Assembly: GCF_963678635.1 (NCBI RefSeq)
Contig: NC_087066.1
Coordinates: forward strand, 19,315,996 to 19,379,995
Reading direction: 5' to 3'
Source of the DNA: Symsagittifera roscoffensis
Taxonomy: Eukaryota; Xenacoelomorpha; Acoela; Convolutidae
DNA: 64,000 bases
This document shows, one piece after another, positions 11,880-25,400 of this stretch. A model generated the notes under the pieces. The model was not told the DNA's origin and searched no databases. It saw only the letters and a program-made list of their open reading frames with translations. Position 1 is the first letter of the stretch, and each line of letters starts with the position of its first letter. The translations under genes were made by a program, and so were the position numbers.

Positions 11880-14060
11880 GTTCTGATCAAGCTATCCAAG
11901 CAATGAAACTTTAAGCTATTTCAAGTTCAGCCGTTTCTTTAATTGGTTTGAAAGACTTAAGGTTTCATAGAACAAATAGGTTCCCAAAAAATGAAGTTTT
12001 TTCTAAGCAAGCTTTTCAAGCTATGAAACTTTAAATATTCCAAAATGTTTCATGAAGTAAATCCGATGGCGAAACCAATTCGAGAAAAAAGTAAAATTTA
12101 TCTCGGCAAGCTATTAAAGCAAGAAAACTTTGAAAAAAATTCCGGTTGTTTCATAGAGCGAATCAGTTAGCGAAAAGTAAAGCTTTTCTTAGTAAACTAC
12201 TCAAGCGATAAAACTTTGAAACATGTCAGGTTACTCCACACAGCGAACTGGTTCGCATAAGATTCAAGTTTTTCTTTGCAAACTATTTAAACCCTGAACC
12301 ATTTCCAAGTTATTGCATAGACTGATTTGATTTGCGAAATTTTAAGTTTTTCTACGCACTATTCGAGCTACGAAACTTTGAAATATTTCAATTCATAGAA
12401 TGAAGGCTAGCTATTAAATTTATGCTTTGAAACACTTCAATTTATTTCGAAGAACGAATCGGTTCACAAAAAGCTAATTTTTTAAGCAAGCTATTCAAGC
12501 TTTGAAACGTTTCAAGCTATTTCATAGACCAAATCCGTTTAAAAAAGTTCAAGTTTTTCGAAGCAAGTTATTCCAGCTATAAAATTTTGAAACAAACTAC
12601 AGCGAATCGGGTAGCAAAAAATGATATTTCATTTCAACCAACGAAATTTCAATTTGTCTAAGCAAGCTATTCAAGCTCTGAAACTTTGAATTTTTCAAGT
12701 TATATCAGAGATCAAATCGGTTAGCGAAAAGTTAGTTTTGGTAAGCAAGCTAACAAAGCTAAAAATTTTTTTTTAAATTCAATTTACTTCCAAGACTGAA
12801 TCAATTTGTGATAAGTTTGCCTACAAAATTTTGCAAAAAGCTTTGAAAAAGCTTAAGCTTTTCACAAAACGATACGATCTATGAAATAGCTTGAAATTAT
12901 TCAAAGTTTTTCTGAGCACGCTATAAATGACATGAAACTTTGAAAAATGTCGAGGTGTTTCATGGAAAAAAACGACTGGCGAGAAGTTTCAGCTATCGCC
13001 AGTGTATTATAATCAGACTTAAAACTCAGTTCGGCGATGATTTAACATATTTCTAATTTGAACAAGCAAAGTATAAGTTAATTTATTTTCTATTCAAAAG
13101 CAGCAGTATTCCTTGATCAATATCTAGTTCTTTGATCTGTCCGGAAACTTTCCATTTAGGATTCCTCAAAGAAATTGGGCAAGTTTGGATTGCTTTAAAA
13201 AAGGGTAGAACGGCAATAAGTGTATCGCGTAGCACAGGGTAGAATAGCAGAAAGTTAGATTGCACTTAAGTGCAATGTCATGTAACCCAATCGCACAATT
13301 GACACTATGATTCGTCAAAGTCACCAACACAATGTTCATCAAAAATGGACCACTAATCCAGCATAACAGTGTGGATTAGTTTAAAAAATGTCATTTTCCA
13401 GACAATTTCAGGTCTAGAAATTAACTTGCGACTCACAGCCGTTCATGTGCATTTGTGTAGTTATGCTCAGGAAATTTTGTCAGCGAAGCTTAAGTAAACG
13501 CCGGTTGCTGGCAAGTAGCACATATGGTTCTTACCACAAACTTACAAACTTTCGTTTTTCTCGATCTGTGTCGTTTTAAGTTCTTCTAAGCAAGCAATTA
13601 GTAAGCAAGCTTGATCTTTCAATTTTGAAGTTCTTAGCAAGCAATTAAAGCTCTGAAATTTTGAAATAAATCAAGTTATTTCAAAGGGCAAATCGATTTG
13701 CAAAAAGTTTGCCTAAAAAAGTTTGCAAAAAGTTTCTAAAAAGCTCAAGCTTTTCGCAAAACGATACGATCTATAAAATAGCTTGAAATACTTCAAAGTT
13801 CTTCTGAGTACGCTATAACTGTGATGAAACTTTGAAATATGTCAAGTTGTTTCATAGAAAAAAACGACTGGCGAGAAATTTCAGTTTTTCTAAGCAAGCT
13901 ATTGAGACAATGAAACTTCGAATGATCTCAAATTTTCACAAAGCAAATCGATAGGTGAAAAGTTTATGTTTTTCTAAACAAGCTATGCAAGCGATGAAAC
14001 TTTGAATTATTTCAACACATTTCAAAGGGCCAATCGGTTTGCAACAGCTAGTTTTTTTTA
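11880..14060. repeat. degenerate tandem repeat, period about 75-120 bp (AAGCTATTCAAGC family)
   Basis: The motif GCAAGCTATTCAAGC..TGAAACTTTGAAA, followed by TTTCAAG.TATTTCATAGA..AAATCGGTT, recurs more than fifteen times with irregular spacing. A larger block near 12840-12980 is repeated near 13715-13890. This looks like an old satellite-like array interrupted by a 0.59-kb unit at 12990-13579. Confidence 0.7.
12990..13579 (+). repeat. 0.59-kb direct repeat, copy 1
   Basis: The sequence from CTATCGCCAGTGTATTATAA to the TCTCGATCTG.GTCGTTTT end recurs at 14914-15512 in the same orientation with moderate divergence (roughly one difference per ten bases by eye). Shared internal landmarks include GTAACCCAATCG and GCTGGCAAGTAGCACA. 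No long ORF is conserved between copies, so it is more likely a non-autonomous element or segmental duplicate than a gene. Confidence 0.75.
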
Positions 14061-14459
14061 GCAAGGAGGTTGCCGTTTTTAATTGGTTTGTTTCAGAATC
14101 AAATGAATCTGAAATGACAAAATTTTGAAAAAATGGACAGGCACTGTCTAGCCTTGAAAATGAATTGAGTTGATCTAGTTTGAAAAATTGAATTTATGTT
14201 AAAAAATCTAGAATATTCCAGACTCAAGAAAATTTGAAAGTTCTAGAACATTCTTGGCCTTCTCTTAATCTTTATATTCAAAAAATTTTCAGCGTTGCAT
14301 TCGACAAAGCTAAAACACTGCGTTCAGTTAAGCATTGCGTCCATAGCGCATTCCGAATTTCATTTAACATATGAAATTATACATCAAAAATTCTTTTGTT
14401 AAACATGCAAAAATAATACGTTGAAGAAACTTAAACGTGGCAAGATAGTGAAGCCCGTA

Positions 14460-14700
14460 TTTCAATACATACACAGAGGCGATGCTTCGCTTCGCAAACA
14501 CTTGCGGGAACACGACAAACAGCAGCTCTAAAGTGCAATAATAAAAATTATAAATAAGCCTCGAACTAGTAAAAAAAAAAATCGGCTACCTCTGATATTC
14601 GAACTTGCTACCAAGAGATTAAGAGTCTCACACACTAACGACTCAGCCACGGAAGCTTAATAGACACCAAACACTAGTCACAATTAAAGCAGAGAAGGCC
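14460..14700 (-). repeat. tRNA-derived SINE copy
   Basis: On the minus strand the A-box-like CCGTGGCTGAGTCG (about 14655-14640) and B-box-like AAGTTCGAATATC (about 14610-14597) have tRNA-like spacing, with an anticodon-arm-like GAGACTCTTAATCTC between them. The body then runs to the core CGCAAGTGTTTGCGAAGC and ends in ATCGCCTCTGTG near 14473. The same order is seen at 540-800. This is a SINE head rather than a working tRNA gene. Confidence 0.6.
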
Positions 14701-14913
14701 ACATTCCAATGCTACAGTGAAATTTCCAAAAAAGTGAACAATTTTATTTGCTAAGTAGGTTAGAAAAAAAAGAAGGCTCGTAATAACACACTATGCTGAT
14801 CGCAAGTGTAAGTAAACTGAGAAAAGATCAACTATAATTGAAATTTAAAAAAGCTTGAAATTTGAAAGAGCCGACAAATTGATTTGACCTAGTAACCGAT
14901 TGCAACAAACTTG

Positions 14914-15512
14914 CTATCGCCAGTGTATTATAATCAGACTAAAAACTCAGTTCGGTCATAATTTAACTGATTTCTAAATTGAACAAGCAAAATCTAAGTT
15001 AAACTGTTTTCTATTCAAATGCAGCAGTATTCCTTGATCAAAATTACTAGTTTTTGATCTGTCCGGAAACTTTCTATTAAGGATTCCTCAAAGGAATTGG
15101 GCAAGTTTGGATTGCGTTAAGAAAAGGGTAGAACTGCATTAAGTGGATCTGGTCGTACAGGGTAGAATGGCGAATGGCAGAAAGTTAGATTGCAATAAAA
15201 TGCAATGTCATGTAACCCAATCGTACAATTGACACTATGATTAGTCAAAGTCATCAACAAAATGTTTATCAAAAATGGACCAGTAATCCAGCATAACAGT
15301 GAGGACTAGTTTAAAAAAATGCCACTTTCCAAACAATTTCAGGTCTGGAAATTAACTTGCGACTCACAGTCGCTCATGTGTATTTGTGTGGCTATGCTCA
15401 GGAACTTTTGTCAGCGAAGCTTAAGTAAACGCCGATTGCTGGCAAGTAGCACAGATGGTTCCTACCACAAACTTACAAAATTTCGTTTTTTTTCTCGATC
15501 TGAGTCGTTTTT
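14914..15512 (+). repeat. 0.59-kb direct repeat, copy 2
   Basis: Second copy of the 12990-13579 unit, same orientation. A short open frame at 15319-15522 is not preserved in the other copy and is taken as spurious. Confidence 0.75.
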
Positions 15513-16123
15513 ATATTCGTGATGTGGTAAGAGGATCCGAACAAACGCCGAGAGCTTAGTCATAATCAAAACTGATGGTTAAAAAAGGTATATCCGACAA
15601 CAGCTTTCAGCGAAAATAAAAAATCAAAAAATTTTATATTCAAGTAAGCAAACACCGAAACTAATTTTACTGGAGTAAAACTGAGTTTTCACGGCTTAAA
15701 TAAAATTACTGGCCTAAAATAAGCCTGCTGTTTACTTTATTTGCTCCAGATTAGGCAAAATTGAAAAATTTCAAATAAATTGAAAATCAGTTAACAGTTA
15801 GTGACAAATTTTTCTCCGCTTATTCAGTGGAATCGATACGACGTAATTTAACGGTTATGATTGAAACTGTTCTGTTCTGGTTCACTGACACTTTGGAAGA
15901 CTTCCATTCAAAAAACCTTTATGGTAATGATATCACCGAATCATCAATGCGCAGCATTGGTTATTACATTAGTTAACATTATGAGCAAATCATGGCTGTA
16001 GCTCAGCTGGCCCACCATCAAAGGGCTCAGTTAGTATACTCTCCATCTTCTTTACAATTTCCGAACCATGTTTGCTAGGCGCTGCAGGTAGCTAATCGAC
16101 TGTCTTTGAAGCATAGATATCCA
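15513..16123. other. 3' flank of SLC25A32, no further gene seen
   Basis: AT-rich and non-coding as far as can be seen. It would hold the 3' UTR of SLC25A32. At about 15990-16010 a GGCTGTAGCTCAGCTGG string looks like the 5' part of a tRNA, but no B box follows. Confidence 0.4.
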
Positions 16124-19100
16124 TCACTTGAAGGCACTGCTGAACTCTTCGTAAACGACGAAAGTGATGCATGTAGCAGGCACCACTCGAACCATACTTG
16201 GGAGGAGTCCCTTGTAGAAGCCACGCATTCCTTCTTGCGTATAGGTGTACTAAACAGATTAATCTTAAAAATATCTAGCGCATGACTCGCACCTCCGGTG
16301 TTTTAAATAGATTGTTGAACTGGAAAAGTGCTTCCAAAAACGCATTCAAGACAAAACGATATTTAACTCAACCGTCAAATTAATCTGGGTCCATTCATCA
16401 GGATGTTCTATTTCAATTATTGAACTATTTATAAAGTCAACTTTTAGGTTATTTTTCACCAAAATGGTCATATCTTCATACTACTGAGTTTCATCGGATA
16501 TGTAAATCTTTAACACAAAAAGGAACCCTAAAAATTTCCGCAGCATACAGAGATTTTCTTTATATTTTCGGCAAGGTTCAAAAGTTCTAACATCAATTAT
16601 ATTTATTTGAAAAAATATTCTTTGATATACTGAAATATTTGAAAAACATGAAATTGTCATGAAGTCTCAGAAAATAAAATTGAAAATTTCAAATAGAAGC
16701 CAAAATTGCTTGTTGAAAATTTCAAGTTTTGTTAGTTGTTTTAATCTAAAGAAATCAAAAATCGTTAAACACCATACCTCGGAAACCAAAAGTATTGTAG
16801 CAATTTTATTTTGAGGCCAGATTTGTGAATAAGAAAACCAAGAGTGTACCAAAAAACACCATAACATAAGGAGACTTTCAAATTTTTCGTAAGCATGAGT
16901 TTTTTGAAATAAAAATAAAATAAAAAAACGCCGTATCACGGAAACTAAATAATTTGAGCAGTTACATTTGGAGACGAAATTCAAAATCTTCGAGTATACC
17001 TTGCGGCAGCCCGAGAGGTAGAGAATTTCATGCTTTACTTCTTGAAAAAAAATCAAGTTGTTTGAAAACAAAATAATTTAAAAAATTATAAAAACACCAT
17101 ATCTCGAAAACAAAGAAGAAATAAGCAGTTAAATTTCGAGGCGGGATTTTCAACCCTTGAGTGTAACACGACAACCCCTGACAACAGCTCACCATAAGGT
17201 AAAGAATTTCAAGTGTTTTTTTTTTTCATACCCAAGTTCTTTGAAAAAAATCTCAAAACCAGAAGGATTGCAGCAGTAAAATTTGGCTGCCCGACTTTTT
17301 GCAACTCCCGGGTAAACCCTGACAGCACCCCGCCATACTGTTGATATAGAGTTTTTTAGTGTTTTGTAAACGTTAGTTTTTTGAAAAAAAAACTGAAATC
17401 ATAAAAACGCCATTTCTCAAAAACCAAAGGGATTTGAGCAGTTATATTCAGAGGGAAGAATTCAAACTCCATAGTGTACCCTGAGAGCGCCCCATGAAAA
17501 GTTTAGAGTTCCAAAGCCTGTAAGTTTTTTTTCGTATGTAATTTTTTGGAAAAAGAAAAAATAAAAAAAACCATAACTCAAAAACTAAAAGAAGCTTATT
17601 GAAGTTTGAAGCTTACCAAAAGAAGTTTGAATTGCGAAACAAGGAAAAACTGTTCAGTTAAATCAATCACTTTTCAACAGCTGTATTATAGTTAATAAAA
17701 ACAGATGACCTTGGAAATTCAAAAGATTGAAATCGACAGAGAGGCGAAGCAAAGCTTCGCACCACTTGCGATACAACACAAACAACAAAACATTAGTCGA
17801 AGTTTCGAAACTTTGACTTGTTTGAAGGCCATAACTTTGTTCGTTAACAAATTGTGCATAGCCAATTATAAACGTAGACTTTCAACAACCCTTTGTTTCG
17901 ATTGAACCTATGATATCAGATTTGTCAGGATAGTTAGCGAGAAAAATCTAAGAAATGATCAAAAATCCAAAAATTTTACATTCCCAGAATCATAGCGACT
18001 ACACCCAGAAACAAACAGTAAAAAATCAAAAAGTTCAAGGGCCATATCTTTTGATGTCAGAAAAATTTGGGCGTAGCCGCATAAGCAAATGAGCTTTCCC
18101 CATCCCGTTCTTTGAATTGAACCCAAAATCTCAGATATACCGGCATAGAAGTTTTTCAGAATTCTCAAAAAGTTAGAAAAACGGTCTAAAAATCAAAAAT
18201 TTGACCTTTCCGAAAGCGATAAAATTTGTGTCGAAAAAGTTGGGCGTAAAAAGAAAGCGAAGGGGCGTCCTACAACCCGTTCTTTGGTTTGAACCCAAAA
18301 TCTCAGATATGAGAGGGTATCTTTTGGTTACATTCATGAAATTTAAAAAAAAACGCTCAAAAAAATCAAAAATTTGACTTTTCCAAGGACAATAATTTTT
18401 TGTGTAAAAATCAAGAAAAGCCCCGCTAATGCAGGGGGTATCCCACTACCCGTTATCTCCATTGAACCCACAACCTCAGGTTTTTGAGAAAAATTTTAAA
18501 AAGATTCAAAAAAGGGTAGAACAAAATCGGAATATTCCGAGGACCATAATATTATATGTAGAAAAAAATTGGGAGTATCACGAAAGTAAAAGAGCTTCCC
18601 ACTACCGGTATTTTGGATTGAACCCAAAATCTCAGATATGAGAGGGTAATTTTTTGGTTGAATTCATAAAATTAAAAAAAAAACGCTCAAAAAATCGTCT
18701 TTTCCGAAAACGATAACTTTTTGTCTAGAAAAACTGTGAGTGGCTACGCTAATGCAGGGAAGCATCTTACTACCCACTATATCCATTGAACACAATATCA
18801 GATTTTGAGTGGTTAGTTTTCGAGAAAAGTCAGAAATATTCACAAAACTGTCAAAAATCAAATTTTTGACAATCTCGAGAGCCATAACTTTATGTGTAAG
18901 AAAAATTAGGCGTAACCGCATATGAAGGGAGCTTTTCAAAACCATTCTATTCATTGAAAGCAAAAACTCAGATGTGAGAGGAGTTTTTTTTCGAAAAAAA
19001 AAATCAAAAATATGGGTCAAATATTCGCCCACAAAAATATGGGTCAAATATTCCCCCGCAGACTTTTTCGAAGGCTGTTGACAGAGGTGTCAAGTAAAAA

Positions 19101-20640
19101 GAGACTATAGGGGAGTATGCAAGCTCATAGGTGAGTAGGCGGTCTTTTAGTGATACCACTTTTCTGAAAATCAGTAGAAGTTTAAGATAAAACAAGCGTA
19201 ATAAAACATATTGAACGTTGCAACATATTGGCATTTCATTAAACTGGTCACTTCTTAAACATGTGTCAAGCATGTTCTTAAACATGTGAGAAACGCCAAT
19301 CATTCCATTGGGTTGACACAAAAACGAAAATTATATCAGTTCACTATCGATTGAAGAACTCAATCTGAAAAAAAAACTGTTATTCAATCAATGGCGGATT
19401 CCATAAGTCTCTTTTAACTCTAGGTAACTTTTATTATGGTGGACTATTTTGCGCATTTATACTCAACCTACAATTAAATATCCATAACACTCGCAAATCA
19501 CGTGCAAGTGTAATAGTTGATGTGGTACCTTAACTACATGAGCGACTCCGTGCTGTACTCTATGTTGGTCCTGGAGCCTCGCCCTGACTACCTGGTAGGG
19601 ATAAGTGATCACTACTGCGAAGAACTTTGAGGAGGCGGAGAAAAGCAGGTACCACTTCGTGGCCAACTTAACCTCTTCTGAGGAGTGTTTTTGATTGCTC
19701 GCATTTGAGGAGTACTTTCTCCGATGCCATTTCTTCATTTCTTCGTACGCCATAAACTATCAACATAGGAATATTTAGATTGACAGCTACGACAATGCAT
19801 GCATATTTGCTACAAAAAATTGCGAATAATAGAGAAAAACAAGAACTTGGAAGAAATCGTTTTACTTTGTGTAAAATTACGGAAGTTTAGGGTTCTTTTG
19901 AATTAACCAAAAAACATTCACAAACTTTTTGGTTTTGGTCTCTATTTAGAATGCCATTATAATACTTACTTGAAAAGCTCCATGAGAAACCCCAATTAAA
20001 CCAGCTGAGAACCCACTGTACAACCCCTTCACACCCTCCAGTCTGTATGTCTTCAGTAAACAATCAACAAATCCCCGATACATCACAACTTGACCTCTCG
20101 GCTTAGCACTCGGCCCATTAGCCGAATTAGACTCGTACTGTAAACAAAGTCTCGTCTTCGCTACCCAAACTGGGTTAGTAAACGCCAGTGTCACTGCGCC
20201 GGATAAGGCAGCGGAAAACATATGCGTTCCAGGTGACAAAATCTTCGGTTGTGAAGTTCCGTCATTTGCCCAAAACTTTTTAAATGCGTTATAAAAATAA
20301 AAGTATAATCCCCAGGATGCACTGGCTCCAATTAAGTTAGGAGTCACGCCTTGATAGAACCCGAAAACACCTCCATTTTTGTAAATAGACTTGCAAATAT
20401 GTCTGATGTTTTCGTAATAGGGTCGTGACTTGAAACCATCGTTGACTGCTAGACGTATTTTGACAATGTCTAGGGGGTGACAACATAGAGTGGACGTTAG
20501 GCCTCCCGTTAGACCGGCCGCTAGATCGACTGACCTGAAGTTTTTAAAGAACTCGCCCAGCGCATCTTTTGAGACTTGCATCCAAGTCGACCTGAAACTG
20601 AAATTCACATATCAAAAAATGGGTCGTGGAAGTACTTACG
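16124..20640 (-). CDS. SLC25A32: SLC25A32-type mitochondrial folate/FAD carrier (three coding exons plus probable 5' UTR exon)
   Basis: Coding exons 20581-19970, 19756-19529 and 16249-16124 join in phase 0 across GT-AG introns of 213 bp and about 3.3 kb, giving 321 residues (human about 315). Three mitochondrial-carrier repeats are visible, each with its signature: [18 protein letters not shown] and YPYQVVRAR. The Trp in the second signature and blocks such as [39 protein letters not shown] and CITFVVYE match SLC25A32. This inner-membrane carrier is linked to moving folate and/or FAD into the matrix. The ATG at 20581 is the first in-frame Met in the exon. An upstream piece ending at 20640 with donor GTAAGT has an in-frame stop and no start, so it is probably a 5' UTR exon. 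Intron 2 is filled with tandem repeats. No disabling change is seen. Confidence 0.9.
16940..17620. repeat. copies of the 10.9-11.8 kb tandem family inside SLC25A32 intron 2
   Basis: About four degenerate units repeat the order ATCTCGAAAAC, GCAGTTA.ATTTGGAGG, CAACCCTTGAGTG and CTGACAGC.CCCC. They belong to the family seen at 10860-11760. Confidence 0.6.
17738..17790 (-). repeat. SINE core copy
   Basis: On the minus strand: GTATCGCAAGTGGTGCGAAG, then CTTTGCTTCGCCTC. It belongs to the nine-copy core set and lies within SLC25A32 intron 2. A tRNA-like head is not visible next to it. Confidence 0.55.
17880..19010. repeat. tandem repeat, period about 155-172 bp, inside SLC25A32 intron 2
   Basis: ATTGAACCCAAAATCTCAGA and its variants recur near 17897, 18117, 18290, 18462, 18616, 18785 and 18953. 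Each is followed by a GAGAAA..TCAAAAA stretch, a TTTTTG.GTAGAAAAA block and a CCCACTACCCGTT block. This is a satellite-like array of about seven diverged units. Confidence 0.7.
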
Positions 20641-23160
20641 GGTCGAGTTTTGTTGCATTTCAGCTTGGAACATCATTATTTAACGCATCTTTAAAACAAA
20701 TTTCATAGCAAAAAAAAACAACTACTTGTAGACAGACCCTAGAGTTTTTCAAACAGCCTCTAAAAATAAGTTTTGAATAGCTGAAAAACTAAAATACCAG
20801 ATTTTCATCTTCACATGTGGCCATATTTGCAATAGGGCTGTACTGTATTCAAGAATTTATAATCTATAGACATCCGTGCATTCATTTTCAACTTTCAAAA
20901 GCTTTGTACCCAATGTAAAAATATGCTTGCAAGTAAAAGATTTTGAAATAGAAAACTATTTATAACGACCTTCTACATCAGTAGTCGAATAAGCGTTGTT
21001 TTGTAGATACAGGGATATTTCGTGACACACCCAAATTGCTTTTTGTGTTTTTCCGACAACCACCTTGTTCAAAATCCTTGATAAAAACTGAATACAAACC
21101 TTTCTTGTTTCGAAATCCGCTCAACACGATATAGACGAAAAGAGAAACCAAATCAAGACATTCAACGTGATATCAATTATAAAAGCTACATGAATGCAAA
21201 TATATTTGTTTGAATCACTCTCAATTGATAGGCGATGAATGATTAATTAATTGTTTAACTAAAAAAACTTTGGCGCTAAGCAGTCATTACCAGTCTTTTC
21301 ATAGGGTGTGTCCAACATCTTGGACAAAACCATATCTATTTTCTAAGAACGTTTTATTTTTCGAATTGTTTTTAGCGCCCAAAAAAAAAGTTTTTTGTTT
21401 CCTTTAAACTTGGGCTACAATATTGCAAACTCAATGCATTGAATATCTAAAAAGAATTGTTCAGCACCTCGTCGAAGTTATGCGGGCTGTTAGATTTGTG
21501 TGCAACGCTAGATTCCAGAAATATTACAATAACCAAAGAGAGTTGAGGGCGATACCATTTATAATGCTTGAATAACAGGTTTTTGTTCTGCTCATCATCA
21601 TATCATAGGCGATGATTCATTGATTAATTGGTTACTTTTCTCAGCATCTTTTTTCAAATTTTTGCGGGTTGCTAGATTTGTATGCAAAACTAGACTCCAG
21701 CGAGTTCAACTACGCTCATAAAATCATTCCAATTTGAGGCAAACTAATTAATTCAACTAACTTTTTGGTGGGTAGACTCAAATTTTTTTATCCAAAAAAA
21801 ACGAAGCAGGTGAGAAAAATTTAGCAGCAAAAGGAAAATTTTGGTACAGCAAAGTTACACTTCCGAAACACAAGCGATGAAACAGCAAAGAGTAGCACTA
21901 AAATGGTGAAAAAACAAGGCTCGTTTCAAGCTTCCCATCCCCGTTGAAAAATTACTACATAAAGCTGTTTAAAAATGGTTTAAACGGCAATCTGCAAGAA
22001 AAAAATATTGTTAAAATTTGTTCAATCGAAGATTGGAAAAGAGTAATGAACGCAAGTAAACATAAAAAAATTACTGACTCTGTTTAAAAATCTCGACTTT
22101 CGATTTTCAAAGAAAAAATAGATGCCCTTTAAGCTCTTTGAATTTCTAGAACAATTTATTATTGGTGCTTTTTTGATAACATTTACCCTACTAGAGAAAA
22201 CTGGATCAACAGGTACAGTTTTAATTCCGCTGGAAAACTTTAAATTTAAATTCCACTTTCGAAACTAGAAATCGTACATTTTTTGCGCCATTTCCACGTT
22301 CGTATTTGGAGAGCGCAATTTACGTCATTTTCAGCAGATGAATTTCGATTGAACTCAAAAAGTGCATTAAACCTAAGTGCATCAATATTTTCAGACGTTT
22401 TCCTGAAAAAAATCAGCAAGACATATATAAGAGTATTCACTACGTTCATTACTCTTAAAAACAAAGAGGGGGACTCGAAAAGAGCCAAAGTAAACACAAG
22501 AAAAATAATAATTTAGACTTTTGCCGGAATCGAATCACAAAACTGAAGACTAAGTGTCGCATGTCGTCGTATCTGAGCCACTTGTGTCTATGAGTAAGCT
22601 CTTGCACAGCCTGGTCCACGGGCGTATAAATTATTCGAATTATGCTTGATTAGGCCAGGGCTCTATTGATTTATTTAAAGGCGACTGAGATAAACGCGCA
22701 ATCAAAATCTATAGTGCAATATGTATATGTATAAGTTTGAAACATTAGAAAATATAGCTTTGTTTACCATAAAATTACACCTGTTAGCAGTTTAGGTAAA
22801 AAATACCTTACATTGAAATTATTACAATGGCTATTTCTCATATTTCAGTGAAAAAGCCAGAACAAACATACGGGTATGTCGAAACTTAGTCGAAAATTTC
22901 GACACAGGCTTAGCGGAGATTCGTGCCATTTGCAATACAAAAATGATTAAAACCCAAGAGCACAGTACCAAACTTCAAAAATCGGAGTCAAATTTATATC
23001 GAGACCTTGGCATCGTATCACAAAATCCGAAAATAAAACATAGGATAACCAATTGGATCTAAGCATACAATGATTGAATAGATGGAAGCCAACATTTTCA
23101 GCCGGAATTTTGAAAACAAACAAAAATTCAAGAAGAAGTTTTCGAAACTTTTGATTAAAA
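20641..23160. other. AT-rich region upstream of SLC25A32, no gene seen
   Basis: No supported coding sequence. A diverged pair of similar stretches (GCTGTTAGATTTGTGTGCAA near 21486 and GTTGCTAGATTTGTATGCAA near 21666) is the only repeat noted. Overlapping opposite-strand ORFs at 22246-22516 look fortuitous. Confidence 0.4.
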
Positions 23161-23210
23161 CACTGAGGTGAAGCGAAGCTTTGCAACACTTGCGATACAA
23201 CGCAAGCATA
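23160..23210 (-). repeat. SINE core copy
   Basis: On the minus strand: TATCGCAAGTGTTGCAAAGC, then TTCGCTTCACCTC. Member of the nine-copy core set, same orientation as the rest. Confidence 0.55.
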
Positions 23211-23774
23211 GCAATGCAATCTACCAAATAGAAAATCAGACGGAAACAACTAATCAGAAGCAAAAAAAATTGGGAAAAAATCTGATAATAACTACATCTA
23301 CAAAACTTCATGTTTGATTGCACTGATTTTCCATTTCAAGTTCACACAGTCGAGAAAAACAATCACCCGTTTCAAAGAAACTATCAGTATAATAAACCGA
23401 GCGGCAATTTATCCCGCAAAACTTCGAATTAACTCAAAGTATTGCTATCGTTACAAAACTATCAAGTTTTCAAAGTCGAACATGCCCAACCCTTTCATAC
23501 CTGACCGCTTGTGAAATGTAGGAAAGCATAAATTCTGTTTCTTCTGTTCGACGATTAAGGCTATTAAAATTTTCAGTGAAACAATACAAATTGGAAAAAT
23601 TTCAGCAAAATACAGAAAATATTCAAAATTAGTATTGCTAGAAATGCACATTACAAAACGAGTTTTAATAATAGAAAAAAATTGTTTCAACCAGGAAAAT
23701 ACATGCTTTGTAACTTAAGCAGACAAAAAAAGCATCTAAGATCAGAAAAAAAACCTTTCACATCCAAGAAAAAA

Positions 23775-23845
23775 AGATCCGGTCGAATTACAACTCCGAA
23801 TTTCAGGATGCAAAAGCACGCGCTTTATTTCTTGGCCAAATCGGG
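23775..23845 (-). repeat. tRNA-like SINE head
   Basis: On the minus strand an A-box-like TTGGCCAAGAAA and a B-box-like GTTGTAATTCGACC have tRNA-like spacing. The acceptor arm does not pair, so this is read as a SINE head and not a tRNA gene. Confidence 0.4.
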
Positions 23846-25400
23846 ATGGACCTGGATCTCATTGAGGTCCAATAAGAAAGCAAGTCAAAATCCTTGTTAA
23901 TTTCTAGCAAAAATGGCTTCAAGAAAAAATTTGTTCGCGCTCAGTGAAATTATCGGCTAGTGGGGTAGAAACGTCCTTTTAAAGGTTCATATTGGATCTC
24001 CGAGAAAAGATCGGCAAACAGATGACGAAATTTCAGCAACAGCTAGAAAACTATAACTTTCACAACAAAATGTCCTCAATTCAAATACAAAAAGGTAAAT
24101 TAGGGAACATTAGAAAATACTTCAAAAATCTAGATTGAAAAAATAAAGCAAAAAACGAAACACTCGCTTGTAACATGCAAAATATGCAAATAACCATTGA
24201 TTGATTTTGCTGAAACCTTTTGCAGGATTCGAAAAGCAGCTTTGTAAATCCATCTGCTCAAAAAACCTTCACGTACGTGCATTAAAAAAAAACTAATTCA
24301 ACCCGGGGAGGAAAAAAAACTAATTCAACCCGGGGAGGAAAAAAAACTTCAAGAATGTTATAAAGCTCTAAACTTCAATTCCAATTACTTCCGCAAAAAC
24401 TGATATCATAACAAGTCAAGGTTTTCTGTTTCCAATTTTTTTATTAAGAAAACTAGTTAGCTTTGCAGTAAAATAAATAAACAAATATAACCCTATAGGT
24501 ATTTGAACTCCACCAAAATCATTTATTCTGCAACGATTTAAGTATTGGAGGCAATACATTACACCCCAGAAAAAATTGCTACGCTATTATTCATTCGGCT
24601 TCTACTTTAAAGATAATAAAAAGATGAGAAATGATCATCTCAAAAAGTTGTATAACGGCAGAAACAAAGTTGTGTAAAGGTAGATAACTTTCAATTTCTT
24701 TTGTAGATTTTATATTTATTTCTATTCAAAAGCTGCCTTCAACAGCAAAACACTCTAAAATATTTTTTAGTGAACAATATAGTTTAAATGAGCTGCTTGG
24801 AAATGACATATCAGCCGAAACAAAAAGCCAAAAAAATATATGTATGCAAGCACCAATTTTGAACGAATCGAAAAATTTCAAAAAGTGTTTGATATCTTGC
24901 TAATTTTTTAAGCAAAAAACAAATGCAAAGTTTATTTTGAATTTTCAAAACAAAAATTCAATAGCTTAGTAGAATAGCAGAATATTTACAAAGAAAAATC
25001 ATCGTGTAAGTAAAGAGACGTTCAATAAGACGAAAATCTGCAAATAAGTCTGCACTACGCTATCAACATTGCACCCCAAGGGCATTTTTATCATTTAGAA
25101 CATTCGTCACGTCAATATGTTCGAAAGGTTCTTAAAAAGGAGAGTGTAATACCCGTTACAAAACCCTTGCTCATTTTACAATAACCTTGATAACACAAAA
25201 ACAGTATTGCAAGCTAGCGGACAGAAAATGGAGACGGAAACCACGGTTGAGACGATTGAAGAAATAATTAAAAATAATTTCTATAAATCCAAATCTACGA
25301 AAAATTATGCATTTGTCTCACAAGCTCATTTTGAGAAAAAAATCAAAAACACATTTTCCAGCAATTAATAAGCATTCAAAAACATTTACTGGTCGGCAAT
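23846..25400. other. AT-rich stretch, no gene seen
   Basis: No coding sequence is supported. A 28-bp unit (about 24291-24347) is directly repeated: two copies of ACTAATTCAACCCGGGGAGG separated by an A run. Confidence 0.45.

Noticed and set aside
15990-16065. tRNA-like start GGCTGTAGCTCAGCTGG
   Set aside because: Only an A-box-like 5' part is present; no B box or pairing acceptor arm follows.
22246-22516. overlapping ORFs of about 80 codons on both strands
   Set aside because: No domain, no splice context and AT-rich composition; expected by chance.
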